NCBI RefSeq assembly: GCF_016107525.1
Contig: NZ_JABASR010000005.1
Span: forward strand, 62,001-126,000
Reading direction: 5' to 3'
Length of the DNA stretch: 64,000 nucleotides
DNA from: Psychrobacter aquimaris
GTDB taxonomy: Bacteria; Pseudomonadota; Gammaproteobacteria; Pseudomonadales; Moraxellaceae
Part shown: piece by piece, positions 35,987 through 43,659 of the stretch
How positions within the stretch are numbered: position 1 is the stretch's first letter
Layout of the letters: the number at the start of each line of letters is the position of its first letter
The notes under the pieces: model-generated
What the model saw: only the letters and a program-made list of their open reading frames with translations
Database searches by the model: none
What the model was told of the DNA's origin: nothing
Made by a program: the position numbers and the translations under genes

Positions 35987-36616
35987 ATGACAGCTCTGAA
36001 TACCGCCTTACTTGCGCTTGATGAGCTGACCGTTCAGCGCGGCGAAACCCCTCTATGTGAAGGAGTTGTACTCAATCTAGCAGCTGGTAGCATTTGCCAT
36101 CTAGTGGGTGCCAATGGAACAGGTAAGACCACTCTGCTGATGCAGCTGGCTGGGTTATTGCCAGTGTTAAGCGGTGAGGTTTATTATGAAGGATTGGCAA
36201 GTTTACCGGTTCAGCCTTTGTATGTGTCACACCAGTTGGGTATACATCCAAATCTGACGGTCGCGCAAAACCTGACCTTTTTGCTGAATTTATACGGCAT
36301 CAGCCCAAGTGTTGCTGATATTGATGACGCCTTAGCTTGGGTAGGATTACAAGGCTTTGAGACGATTAGCTCAAGCCATTTATCTGCTGGACAAACCCGC
36401 CGTATCACCCTTGCAAGGTTATATTTATTAACCCCTGAAGTGACACCATTATGGCTACTTGATGAGCCTTTTACTGCCCTTGATGTCGATATGGTGGCGC
36501 GGATGGAAGACAGATTGTGCGATTTTGCCAATGCTGGCGGCGCTATATTAATGACCAGTCATCAGGCAGTTGGTGTTGCCAATCAAGTGCTCGATTTGTC
36601 CGATTATATGGTTTGA
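35987..36616 (+). CDS. ccmA: Haem exporter ATPase CcmA
   Basis: A 209-residue ABC ATPase from ATG 35987, five bases after AGAGG. The Walker A motif is GANGTGKTT, the signature is LSAGQTRR and Walker B is WLLDEPFTAL, followed by the switch His in MTSHQAVG. With CcmB, CcmC and CcmD it drives release of haem-loaded CcmE in system I cytochrome c maturation on the inner membrane. It opens the cluster ccmA-ccmB-ccmC-ccmD-ccmE. It is slightly short for the family. Confidence 0.93.
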   Translation: MTALNTALLALDELTVQRGETPLCEGVVLNLAAGSICHLVGANGTGKTTLLMQLAGLLPVLSGEVYYEGLASLPVQPLYVSHQLGIHPNLTVAQNLTFLLNLYGISPSVADIDDALAWVGLQGFETISSSHLSAGQTRRITLARLYLLTPEVTPLWLLDEPFTALDVDMVARMEDRLCDFANAGGAILMTSHQAVGVANQVLDLSDYMV

Positions 36617-36662
36617 ATACTATCAGTATGAGTGTGACAAGCATCCGTGGAAGAGCCGATAA

Positions 36663-37400
36663 ATGATAGAAATAGACAGTCCAGTACAAACAGTGAATAA
36701 AAGCTCAAATGCTAACTTAGCTGCGATGCGCGGTATCAGCTTTATGCAGCTATGGCGGCGCGAGTGGCAAGTGAAGCAGCAAGGGGCGGTACAATGGTTA
36801 TACCCTTTGGTACTGTTTTTAGTCATTATCACCTTGTTTCCGCTAGCAGTGGGTAGCGAGCCTGCGCTATTGCAACGCCTTGGCGTGTCGGCGGTGTGGA
36901 TAGCCGCTCTGTTGTCACTGGTCATGGGTGTCGATGGTTTGTTTAAGCCTGCCCTTGATAATGGCACGCTGGCGCAATTGGTCGTCGCCAAAGCGTCATT
37001 GCCCTTATGGGTGTTGATTCGTTTGGTTATCCATTGGATTTTTAGTAGTGGTATTGTGGCAGCGCTTAGTTTGCTAGCCGTGCCTCTGTTTCAGCTTAGT
37101 TGGTTTGAGGCGTGGATATTGATGGCGTCTATTGTGACGGGCAGTCCTATGTTATTGATGCTGTCAGCGGTCGCGAGTAGTTTGACGCTGTCATTGAAGA
37201 ATGGTGCGGTGTTAGTGCCTTTGATTGCTTTGCCGATGCAGTTGCCGGTGTTGATTTTTGCCACAGGAGCAGTTGATTTATTTGCTACTGGTCTCAATGG
37301 CTTACCGATACTGGCTTTATTATTAGCAGGTAGTATTATCTCGGTTTTGGTGATGCCATGGGTGATTGCCATGACGTTAAAAATGGCGTGGCTGAATTAA
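36663..37400 (+). CDS. ccmB: Haem exporter permease CcmB
   Basis: A 245-residue membrane protein with six hydrophobic segments. CcmB features are the WRREWQVKQQGAVQWLYPLVLF start, LFKPALDNGTLAQLVVA and SLTLSLKNGAVLVPLIALPM. It is the membrane partner of the CcmA ATPase. It lies 46 bases after ccmA. An N-terminal extension of about 28 residues precedes the conserved part. There is a 240-base gap to ccmC that holds a separate promoter. Confidence 0.92.
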   Translation: MIEIDSPVQTVNKSSNANLAAMRGISFMQLWRREWQVKQQGAVQWLYPLVLFLVIITLFPLAVGSEPALLQRLGVSAVWIAALLSLVMGVDGLFKPALDNGTLAQLVVAKASLPLWVLIRLVIHWIFSSGIVAALSLLAVPLFQLSWFEAWILMASIVTGSPMLLMLSAVASSLTLSLKNGAVLVPLIALPMQLPVLIFATGAVDLFATGLNGLPILALLLAGSIISVLVMPWVIAMTLKMAWLN

Positions 37401-37483
37401 AAACGACATAAGTTGTATACAGTAACCTGTATTAAGAGTCTGTGCTAAAAATCCTTATAAAAAACCTTTGTATTAACAGCATG

Positions 37484-37509
37484 TTGAAAACTGGCAATTT
37501 TGCTATAAT
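37484..37509 (+). promoter_or_regulatory. Candidate extended -10 promoter for ccmC
   Basis: TGCTATAAT at 37501-37509 matches the extended -10 (TG-N-TATAAT) exactly. A TTGAAA lies 14 bases upstream of it, which is closer than normal, so the extended -10 would carry most of the contact. It lies between ccmB and ccmC and would give ccmCDE an independent start. Confidence 0.5.
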
Positions 37510-37641
37510 AGTCAGCTAACTAAGCAAACAATCACTTGTAGATTCTATCCAGTGTTTAATGCCAGCAGGTTGGCAGGTAGTCGCGCCCATGATGCGCTAT
37601 ATCGGTTACAACCAATACGCTGTGCCAATAGGTTTATTCCC

Positions 37642-38430
37642 ATGCCCAACCTGAATAATGTCTCATCTCCTAGCCTGTGGCAGCGCATCTGGCAGGGCTT
37701 TTTGACCACTGTGGGTACCAAGCAGTTTTTTCACATTTTTTCGCCTTGGGTCAAGTGGCTAGCAATATTAGCCAGTATCTGCCTGCTGATCGGTAGTGTT
37801 TGGGGTCTCGCTTTTGCGCCGCCTGATTATCTGCAAGGTAATAGCTACCGCATTATCTTTATCCATGTACCCGCTGCCAGTATCGCCATTTCCATCTATT
37901 TTGCCTTAGCAGTGCTTGGGGTCATTTACTTGGTTTGGAAAATAAAAACGGCTAGCTTAGTGGCGCAGGCGCTTGCTCCCATGGGTTTTTTGCTTTGCGT
38001 GATTAGCTTAATCACAGGCTCCATCTGGGCAAAACCCACTTGGGGTACTTACTGGGTTTGGGATGCACGTTTGACATCTATGCTTATTTTGGCGTTTTTG
38101 TATGCGGGCGTGATGGCGTTATTTGCCGCGTTTGAGCACACTGCCAATCGTGGTAAAGCCGCCGCCATTTTGTCTATTGTTGGTGCAGTAAATCTGCCCA
38201 TTATCAAGTATTCGGTACAGTGGTGGAACACCTTGCATCAAGGCTCGACCTTTACTTTAACCGCCGCACCCAAAATGTCCGCAGATATGTGGATGCCATT
38301 ACTACTGATGATTATTGGTAGTTATTTATTAGTGGCAACATTAGCGATTTATCGTACCAATACCCTTATCTTGTATCGTGATCAAGGTAAAGCGTGGGTC
38401 AAAGAATATATTCGCGGGCAAGCCAAATGA
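37642..38430 (+). CDS. ccmC: Haem-handling protein CcmC
   Basis: About 262 residues from ATG 37642; a GTG at 37552 extends the frame without similarity. Six membrane segments and the tryptophan-rich WWD domain are clear: GSIWAKPTWGTYWVWDARLTS, cited as KPTWGTYWVWDARLTS, followed by the conserved SVQWWNTLHQGSTF. CcmC binds haem and loads it on CcmE in the periplasm. The two conserved His flank the WWD region (for example FIHVPAAS and the WWNTLHQG region). It is followed 44 bases later by ccmD. Confidence 0.94.
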   Translation: MPNLNNVSSPSLWQRIWQGFLTTVGTKQFFHIFSPWVKWLAILASICLLIGSVWGLAFAPPDYLQGNSYRIIFIHVPAASIAISIYFALAVLGVIYLVWKIKTASLVAQALAPMGFLLCVISLITGSIWAKPTWGTYWVWDARLTSMLILAFLYAGVMALFAAFEHTANRGKAAAILSIVGAVNLPIIKYSVQWWNTLHQGSTFTLTAAPKMSADMWMPLLLMIIGSYLLVATLAIYRTNTLILYRDQGKAWVKEYIRGQAK

Positions 38431-38474
38431 CTGTAATGACTGTCGCCAAAACAAATCACGGCTAGGAAAATATT

Positions 38475-38696
38475 ATGCAGCCTTACTTTTATAGCGTATC
38501 TGAGTTTCTCGCCATGGGTAAGCATGGTGTGTTTGTTTGGTCATGCTGGGCAATTACTGTTGGCATGATGCTGGCTTTTATTGTTTATAGTCGCAGGCAG
38601 CGACAAGCTCTTATTAAGCAGCTGACCATTCAGCAAGCACGCCAAGCACAGCGCACGGCTAAAACAACGATGCCTGTCACTAAGCAGTCAAATTAG
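38475..38696 (+). CDS. ccmD: Haem exporter accessory protein CcmD
   Basis: A 73-residue protein with one membrane segment (GVFVWSCWAITVGMMLAFIVY) preceded by a short aromatic N-terminus (YFYSVSEFLAMGKHG), and a positively charged C-terminus. This matches small CcmD proteins, which help release CcmE from CcmABC. AGGA lies upstream of the ATG. The C-terminal tail of about 30 residues is longer than usual. There is a 271-base gap to ccmE with no other gene. Confidence 0.85.
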   Translation: MQPYFYSVSEFLAMGKHGVFVWSCWAITVGMMLAFIVYSRRQRQALIKQLTIQQARQAQRTAKTTMPVTKQSN

Positions 38697-38967
38697 CAGG
38701 CTCGTCCTAATATTCTAGCGTTAGCCGCTAATTTTTAGCCACTCAATCTGCAACTTAGCACCTGATAAAGAGGTGACTTCCACATAGGTTATAGGGCTTA
38801 TTGATTTGTCCGAAAAATGCTACCATATAGCCATTAGAAGAGTACGATTAGAAAGACATTTTTAGAACGTTTTTCTAATGGTAGTTTCTTTAATATTTTC
38901 TGTTTTATATATTTATATGGCATTGACTATAGTTTATAAAACAGTGACTCATCAATGAGGTAGTGGT

Positions 38968-39468
38968 ATGAACGCAGTTCGTCGCAAAAAACTGATGTGG
39001 GTTATGTTTACGCTTGCAGGGGCGGCGATAGCCGTGGTATTGGTTATTTATGCCATTGGGCAACAGACCGATTACTACTTTGATGCTACCGCGATTGCGC
39101 AAGGTGAAGCACCACAAGATAAGCGTATTCGAGCAGGCGGTATGGTCGTTGCGGGTAGTGTCCAGCGCGCAGAAGACAATCCATTAAACGTTGAGTTTGC
39201 CATTACTGATTTTCAATCGACAGTACCAGTGACTTATCAAGGTATCTTGCCAGATTTATTTGCTGAAAACTCAGGTGTCGTTGCTACAGGTAAGATGCAG
39301 GGTGATACTTTTGTCGCTGGAGAAGTATTGGCGAAGCATGATGAAAACTACATGCCGCCAGAAGTGGCCAAATCGATGAAAGAAAACAACCGTAGCGGTA
39401 TAGTGCCTCCTTCTGAGCAATACAATCCTGCTGAAAAGTTGCATGAGACGGATACCTTACAGCAGTAA
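38968..39468 (+). CDS. ccmE: Periplasmic haem chaperone CcmE
   Basis: A 166-residue protein with an N-terminal membrane anchor ([19 protein letters not shown] at about 12-30) after a basic start. The OB-like domain carries the covalent haem-binding His in [13 protein letters not shown] (H124, with Tyr at 128). CcmE takes haem from CcmC and gives it to the ligase CcmF/H. The start follows GAGG by 7 bases. The C-terminal tail is long and polar. ccmF, ccmG, ccmH and ccmI are not adjacent; a terminator and an oppositely oriented aldo/keto reductase follow. Confidence 0.95.
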   Translation: MNAVRRKKLMWVMFTLAGAAIAVVLVIYAIGQQTDYYFDATAIAQGEAPQDKRIRAGGMVVAGSVQRAEDNPLNVEFAITDFQSTVPVTYQGILPDLFAENSGVVATGKMQGDTFVAGEVLAKHDENYMPPEVAKSMKENNRSGIVPPSEQYNPAEKLHETDTLQQ

Positions 39469-39490
39469 TTATATAGTTTATATAATAGTA

Positions 39491-39527
39491 AAAGAGCCGC
39501 TAATAATATATTAGCGGCTCTTTTTTT
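39491..39527. terminator. Bidirectional terminator after ccmE
   Basis: GAGCCGCTAA and TTAGCGGCTC pair perfectly around a 7-base loop, followed by eight T. The flanking ccmE and aldo/keto reductase genes converge. Confidence 0.92.
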
Positions 39528-39573
39528 ACACGAATTTTGGTACTAGTAAGTTTTGGTAGTTCTTTACAAGCAT

Positions 39574-40422
39574 TTAGTCGTCCCACTCAGGCGAGTAATC
39601 TGGATGCTTAATTTTGCGCCCATCAGCACGTGCTAAGCTGCTGATTTTCTCAATATCATCCGAACTTAATTGTACTTTTATAGCATCTAAGTTGCCTTGC
39701 AAATGATCAGGATTGGCGGTCTTTGGGATAGCAATACGGTACTTGTCTGACAGAATCCAAGCCAATGATATCTGTGCTGGCGTGACATTATGTTTATCGG
39801 CTATTTCTTTAATGATGTCATTGTCGAACACATCACCGCGTGCAAGCGGCGAATAAGCTTCTAGTAGAATGTGGTGATTGTTCAAAAAAGTCTGCAAGGT
39901 TTTTTGCTTAATAAAAGGATGAAACTCAACTTGATTGACCACAATCGGCACGTCAGCATATTTTTCAGCTTCAATGATATTGGCAATATTAAAGTTTGAC
40001 ACCCCGATATGGCGTGTCAAACCTTGTTTTTGTAGCTCACACAATGCGGGAATAGTCTCAGATAACGGCACACGATCATCCGGCCAGTGGAGTAGTAGTA
40101 AATCAACGTAATCTGTATCCAAATCTTCTAGAGAGCGTTTAGCTGCTGCAACCAGTTTTTCTGGCTCAAACTTCATATCATCAGGAAAAATCTTTGTGGT
40201 CAAAAAGAATTTATCACGAGATACTCCTGATTGTTTGATACCTTGACCAACTTCTTTTTCATTACCATAAGCTTGAGCAGTATCGATATGTTCGTAGCCC
40301 ATTTTCAATGCTTGACTGACGACATCGACACAGTCTTGACCGGTTGATTGCCATGTGCCAAGTCCTAGTACAGGAATATTTGCTTGTCCAGCGGTACGAA
40401 TATTATAAGTTTTAGCACGCAT
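39574..40422 (-). CDS. Aldo/keto reductase (2,5-diketo-gluconate reductase-like)
   Basis: A 282-residue NADPH-dependent TIM-barrel oxidoreductase. The catalytic Asp and Tyr are in GYEHIDTAQAYGNEKEVG, the Lys in FFLTTKIF and the His in LLLLHWPDD. The C-terminal cofactor region includes AIPKTANPDHLQGN. Such enzymes reduce small aldehydes and ketones. It resembles the YafB/YqhE class, but the natural substrate is unknown. The ATG follows AAGGAT by 6 bases. Monocistronic. Confidence 0.93.
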   Translation of the reverse strand: MRAKTYNIRTAGQANIPVLGLGTWQSTGQDCVDVVSQALKMGYEHIDTAQAYGNEKEVGQGIKQSGVSRDKFFLTTKIFPDDMKFEPEKLVAAAKRSLEDLDTDYVDLLLLHWPDDRVPLSETIPALCELQKQGLTRHIGVSNFNIANIIEAEKYADVPIVVNQVEFHPFIKQKTLQTFLNNHHILLEAYSPLARGDVFDNDIIKEIADKHNVTPAQISLAWILSDKYRIAIPKTANPDHLQGNLDAIKVQLSSDDIEKISSLARADGRKIKHPDYSPEWDD

Positions 40423-40736
40423 CTTATTATCCTTGTTATTTATGGGTTCATTTATTGGATTAATTTATAGAGTGTCGAATCATCAATACTCTGTTCACGA
40501 TCTCTATTTAAGTTACCCACTATAGAAAAAAGTGGCGGTAAGTGAAAGGGCAAGTGACGCTTTCCTACAAAGGACAAACAGGCTGTAACGTCATTTTTCG
40601 TAACTGATAGACAGAAGAGTGCAGTTAAAAAACAGAAATCGTAAAATCGAGTCCATAAAAAACGCCCATTACGATTCAGCAATGGGCGTTTACAGTCAGG
40701 ACGATGCCTATATTTAGGTGTTTTCGGTTGAAGACC
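40423..40736. other. Intergenic region, 314 bases, contains metQ terminator
   Basis: Holds the promoter region of the aldo/keto reductase (minus) at the left, and the terminator of metQ at the right. No open frame above 40 codons looks real, including the one at 40452-40682. Confidence 0.5.
40655..40692 (-). terminator. Intrinsic terminator of metQ
   Basis: AACGCCCATT and AATGGGCGTT pair perfectly around a 10-base loop, with six T in the minus direction. It lies about 45 bases after the stop. Confidence 0.88.
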
Positions 40737-41696
40737 TTATTGAGCAGCAGTTTCTACAGGTGCAGGTTCTGCAGCGGTATCCGTGTGGGCACTGTGATCA
40801 GAGCCCCAAATTTTGGGGTACTTATAGCCTGGGAAAGTTTCATGAGCATACTTTTTAAAGGCTTCTGAGTTATAAGCATTGGTCACATCTTCGACCCACT
40901 TTTTGCCAGCATCTGCTGATTTGATGGCTGACCAGTTGACATAAGCAAAGCTAGGCTCTTGGAATAGCGCTTCAGTCAGCTTGATGCCAGCATCCGTGGC
41001 ATAGTTGCCATTGATAACGGCAAAGTCGACTTCATCACGAGCACGTGGCAATTGAGCAGCTTCTAACTCAATGATTTCAATGTCATATTTGCTGTTATCA
41101 GCGATGTCAGTTTTTGATGCAGTTAGTGGGTCAATATTGTCTTTTAGCGTGATCCAGCCAAGATCATCCATCATCACGAGCGCACGGGCAAAGTTACTTG
41201 GATCATTTGGTGCAGAAACTCTCATGCCTTTATAGACATCATCAAGCGTGGTCTTTTTACCTGAGTAAATGCCAAGTGGGGCAGTAGGTACTTGGAAAAC
41301 TTCCACTAAATCAAGATTGTTTTCTTTTTTGAAGGTATCAAGATAAGGCTTATGCTGGAAGATGTTTATGTCCAAATCACCTTCAGCCAAGGCAAGGTTT
41401 GGGCGTACATAGTCAGTAAAAGCAACCAGCTCAACTTCGTAACCTTGCGCTTCCAGTGAGCTTTTCACTTGGTTACGTACCATATCGGCGAAGTCACCTT
41501 CGGTGGTACCGATGACGATTTTGGTATGCTCAGGATCGATATCGCTAGCGGCAGTTTCTGCTGTTGAGCCTTCAGTAACAGGCTCTTTAGTCGCTTCCGG
41601 TGCTGATGAGTTGTTGCAACCAACCAAGACTAGGCTTGATACGCCAACAGCAGCAAATGCAGTCGCTAACTGACGGCTGATATCTGTTAATTTCAT
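40737..41696 (-). CDS. metQ: MetQ/NlpA-type ABC transporter substrate-binding lipoprotein
   Basis: A 319-residue precursor. The lipoprotein signal ends in LVLVGC with Cys at residue 27, followed by an acidic Thr/Glu linker. The body has the NlpA pattern: IVIGTTEGDFADMVRNQVK, LALAEGDLDINIFQHKPYLD, MRVSAPNDPSNFARALVMMDDLGW and DFAVINGNYATDAG. It captures methionine or a related sulfur compound for MetI/MetN. AAGGA lies just before the ATG. There is a 220-base gap to metI. Confidence 0.93.
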   Translation of the reverse strand: MKLTDISRQLATAFAAVGVSSLVLVGCNNSSAPEATKEPVTEGSTAETAASDIDPEHTKIVIGTTEGDFADMVRNQVKSSLEAQGYEVELVAFTDYVRPNLALAEGDLDINIFQHKPYLDTFKKENNLDLVEVFQVPTAPLGIYSGKKTTLDDVYKGMRVSAPNDPSNFARALVMMDDLGWITLKDNIDPLTASKTDIADNSKYDIEIIELEAAQLPRARDEVDFAVINGNYATDAGIKLTEALFQEPSFAYVNWSAIKSADAGKKWVEDVTNAYNSEAFKKYAHETFPGYKYPKIWGSDHSAHTDTAAEPAPVETAAQ

Positions 41697-41916
41697 GGAG
41701 CTTCCTTAATAAGAGGGATTGGATGTAGGGCAAATGCTGGCCATTAAAAAAGCAACATTAGGGATAGTAATGCTGCTAAGTTAACGACTGTTAAGTTAGT
41801 ATCAAAATTAAAGGGTCTCAGTAACAAAGTCAAGCATTTTGCTTAGGATGAATCGGCATTAAACCTTGAGTATTATTCATATTAGCACTGCTTGACTCTG
41901 TCTAAGTCTTTTTTTT

Positions 41917-42603
41917 CTATCGTTTATCCAAACGATTAGCCAACCAATTACCGGACGCTTGAATGGAGACGACCATTATCGATAGGACAATAACGATAAA
42001 AATCATCACTTCCGTTTGATAACGATAGTAGCCATAACGAATGGCTAAATCACCCAGACCACCGCCACCTATCATGCCCGCCGCCGCTGAATAAGAGAGC
42101 AGACTGATACAGAGAATCGTCACGGACAATACCAGCCCTGAGCGTGCTTCATTGAGTAAAACTTTAATGATGGTCAGTGGACGTGCGCCCATAGATTCGG
42201 TCGCCTCAATGATGCCACGTGGCACTTCGCGTAAGTTTTGCTCAACCAAACGGGCAAAATAAAACGAACCTGCAATGGCCAGTACTAACGACGCCGCAAT
42301 CGGTCCAATACCCGTGCCAACGATAGCCTTAGTAAATGGACTCATGGCAATCATCAAAATGACAAATGGGAAAGCGCGCATAAAATTGGTGATACCACCA
42401 AGCACGCCATACAATGTTTTATTTTGCAAAAACTGTCGATCACTGGATAAAAATAAAAACACGCCAAACAACCCGCCGATGACAATGGCCACCGTCGTTG
42501 AGATGCCAAGCATAATAAATGTATCAATAAACGCATTCACAATCTCTTTGCGCAGGGCAAACAGCTTGTCTATCGAGGCGGATAATTCACTACCAGTTAA
42601 CAT
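41917..42603 (-). CDS. metI: Methionine-type ABC transporter permease MetI
   Basis: A 228-residue membrane protein with five segments. The permease loop with the ABC contact EAA-like motif is visible (ATESMGARPLTIIKVLLNEARSG, cited as ESMGARPLTIIKVLLNEA). RAFPFVILMIAMSPF and GAGGLGDLAIRYGYYRYQ, with MIGGG before it, match MetI. It lies 19 bases after metN and follows AGGAG. Substrate is methionine by family, other sulfur compounds possible. Confidence 0.93.
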   Translation of the reverse strand: MLTGSELSASIDKLFALRKEIVNAFIDTFIMLGISTTVAIVIGGLFGVFLFLSSDRQFLQNKTLYGVLGGITNFMRAFPFVILMIAMSPFTKAIVGTGIGPIAASLVLAIAGSFYFARLVEQNLREVPRGIIEATESMGARPLTIIKVLLNEARSGLVLSVTILCISLLSYSAAAGMIGGGGLGDLAIRYGYYRYQTEVMIFIVIVLSIMVVSIQASGNWLANRLDKR

Positions 42604-42622
42604 ATTTATTTCTCCTGCCTCA

Positions 42623-43393
42623 TTAGTCTTCGTGCACTAAGCCTTTGCCAATCGGGGTGGTCGCTTGAATCAGACCGTCTCTCACATCTGCAACTTCCAA
42701 AAGCTGACCTTGATGTAGTAATGCCGCGCGATCACACAGTCTACGGATGACACTCATCTCATGAGTCACAATCACAATGGTAACGCCAAGTTGTTCGTTG
42801 ATATCACGTAGACAAGTCAACAAGCTGCGGGTCGTCGCAGGATCAAGCGCACTGGTCGGCTCATCAGCCAATAATACTTTGGGACTGGGGGCAATCGCTC
42901 GGGCAATACCAACGCGCTGTTTTTGTCCACCTGACAGCTGCGCAGGGTAGTGACCAGCGCGGTCTGTTAGGTCAACAATCTCTAAGCAATCCATGACTCG
43001 TTTATGAATATCGCGGCTCGGATATCCTGAAACGGTTAGATTAAAAGCCACGTTGTCAAAAACAGTACGATTGGACATTAGATTAAATTGCTGAAAAATC
43101 ATACCAATATTATGCCGAGCGATACGCAACTCACTGGCAGACAAAGTGGTCAAGTCAGTGCCATCGACGATGACTTGACCAGCATCCGGACGCTCAAGCA
43201 TATTGATTAGGCGTAGCAAAGTCGACTTACCCGCACCCGAGTATCCCATTAGGCCGAAGATTTCGCCTTGCTGGACAGATAACGAGGTCGGTTCAACGGC
43301 AGTAAACCAATGTGGTTTGCCATCTTTGTCTTTGATTGATCGGTCGCTTAAAAAACTCTTGGTCACATTGTTTAAGACAATCATGTCATTCAT
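42623..43393 (-). CDS. metN: Methionine-type ABC transporter ATPase MetN, lacking a C-terminal sensory domain
   Basis: About 256 residues from ATG 43393; a TTG at 43411 is possible. Walker A is GYSGAGKST, the signature is LSGGQKQRVGIARAI and Walker B is VLLADEPTSALD, followed by VTHEMSV. The family protein of E. coli has 343 residues with a C-terminal NIL domain that binds methionine and inhibits transport; here the protein ends just after the D-loop and switch region, so that domain is absent. It is the first gene of metNIQ. The region upstream shows no obvious methionine riboswitch. Confidence 0.92.
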   Translation of the reverse strand: MNDMIVLNNVTKSFLSDRSIKDKDGKPHWFTAVEPTSLSVQQGEIFGLMGYSGAGKSTLLRLINMLERPDAGQVIVDGTDLTTLSASELRIARHNIGMIFQQFNLMSNRTVFDNVAFNLTVSGYPSRDIHKRVMDCLEIVDLTDRAGHYPAQLSGGQKQRVGIARAIAPSPKVLLADEPTSALDPATTRSLLTCLRDINEQLGVTIVIVTHEMSVIRRLCDRAALLHQGQLLEVADVRDGLIQATTPIGKGLVHED

Positions 43394-43659
43394 GGAGGGC
43401 TCAAAATTCAATAATTTTTTTAATAGTCACAAACGTGCTGTTCGGCCTCTATAACAATGTAAGAAGCCAATTAAGAAACAACCGTTAATAACCCTATAAT
43501 AAGGGGCGCTAATATAGCATATTATCGAGCACTTTGGATATGAACATCCGTGACAGGCTTATGATTAATAGCTATTAGTAAGAGGGGCTTTGTAGAATGT
43601 GAGTCGCGATGATCGCGTAAGATAAAGTGTCTATTTATAGCATCTTATGGTATCGCTGA

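Noticed and set aside
40452-40682. Open frame of 76 codons on the minus strand
   Set aside because: It crosses the metQ terminator, has no ribosome site and no protein-like composition.
41829-41897. 9-bp inverted repeat AGTCAAGCA / TGCTTGACT between metI and metQ
   Set aside because: Widely spaced (51 bases) with no T run or link to a known methionine regulator; may be chance.
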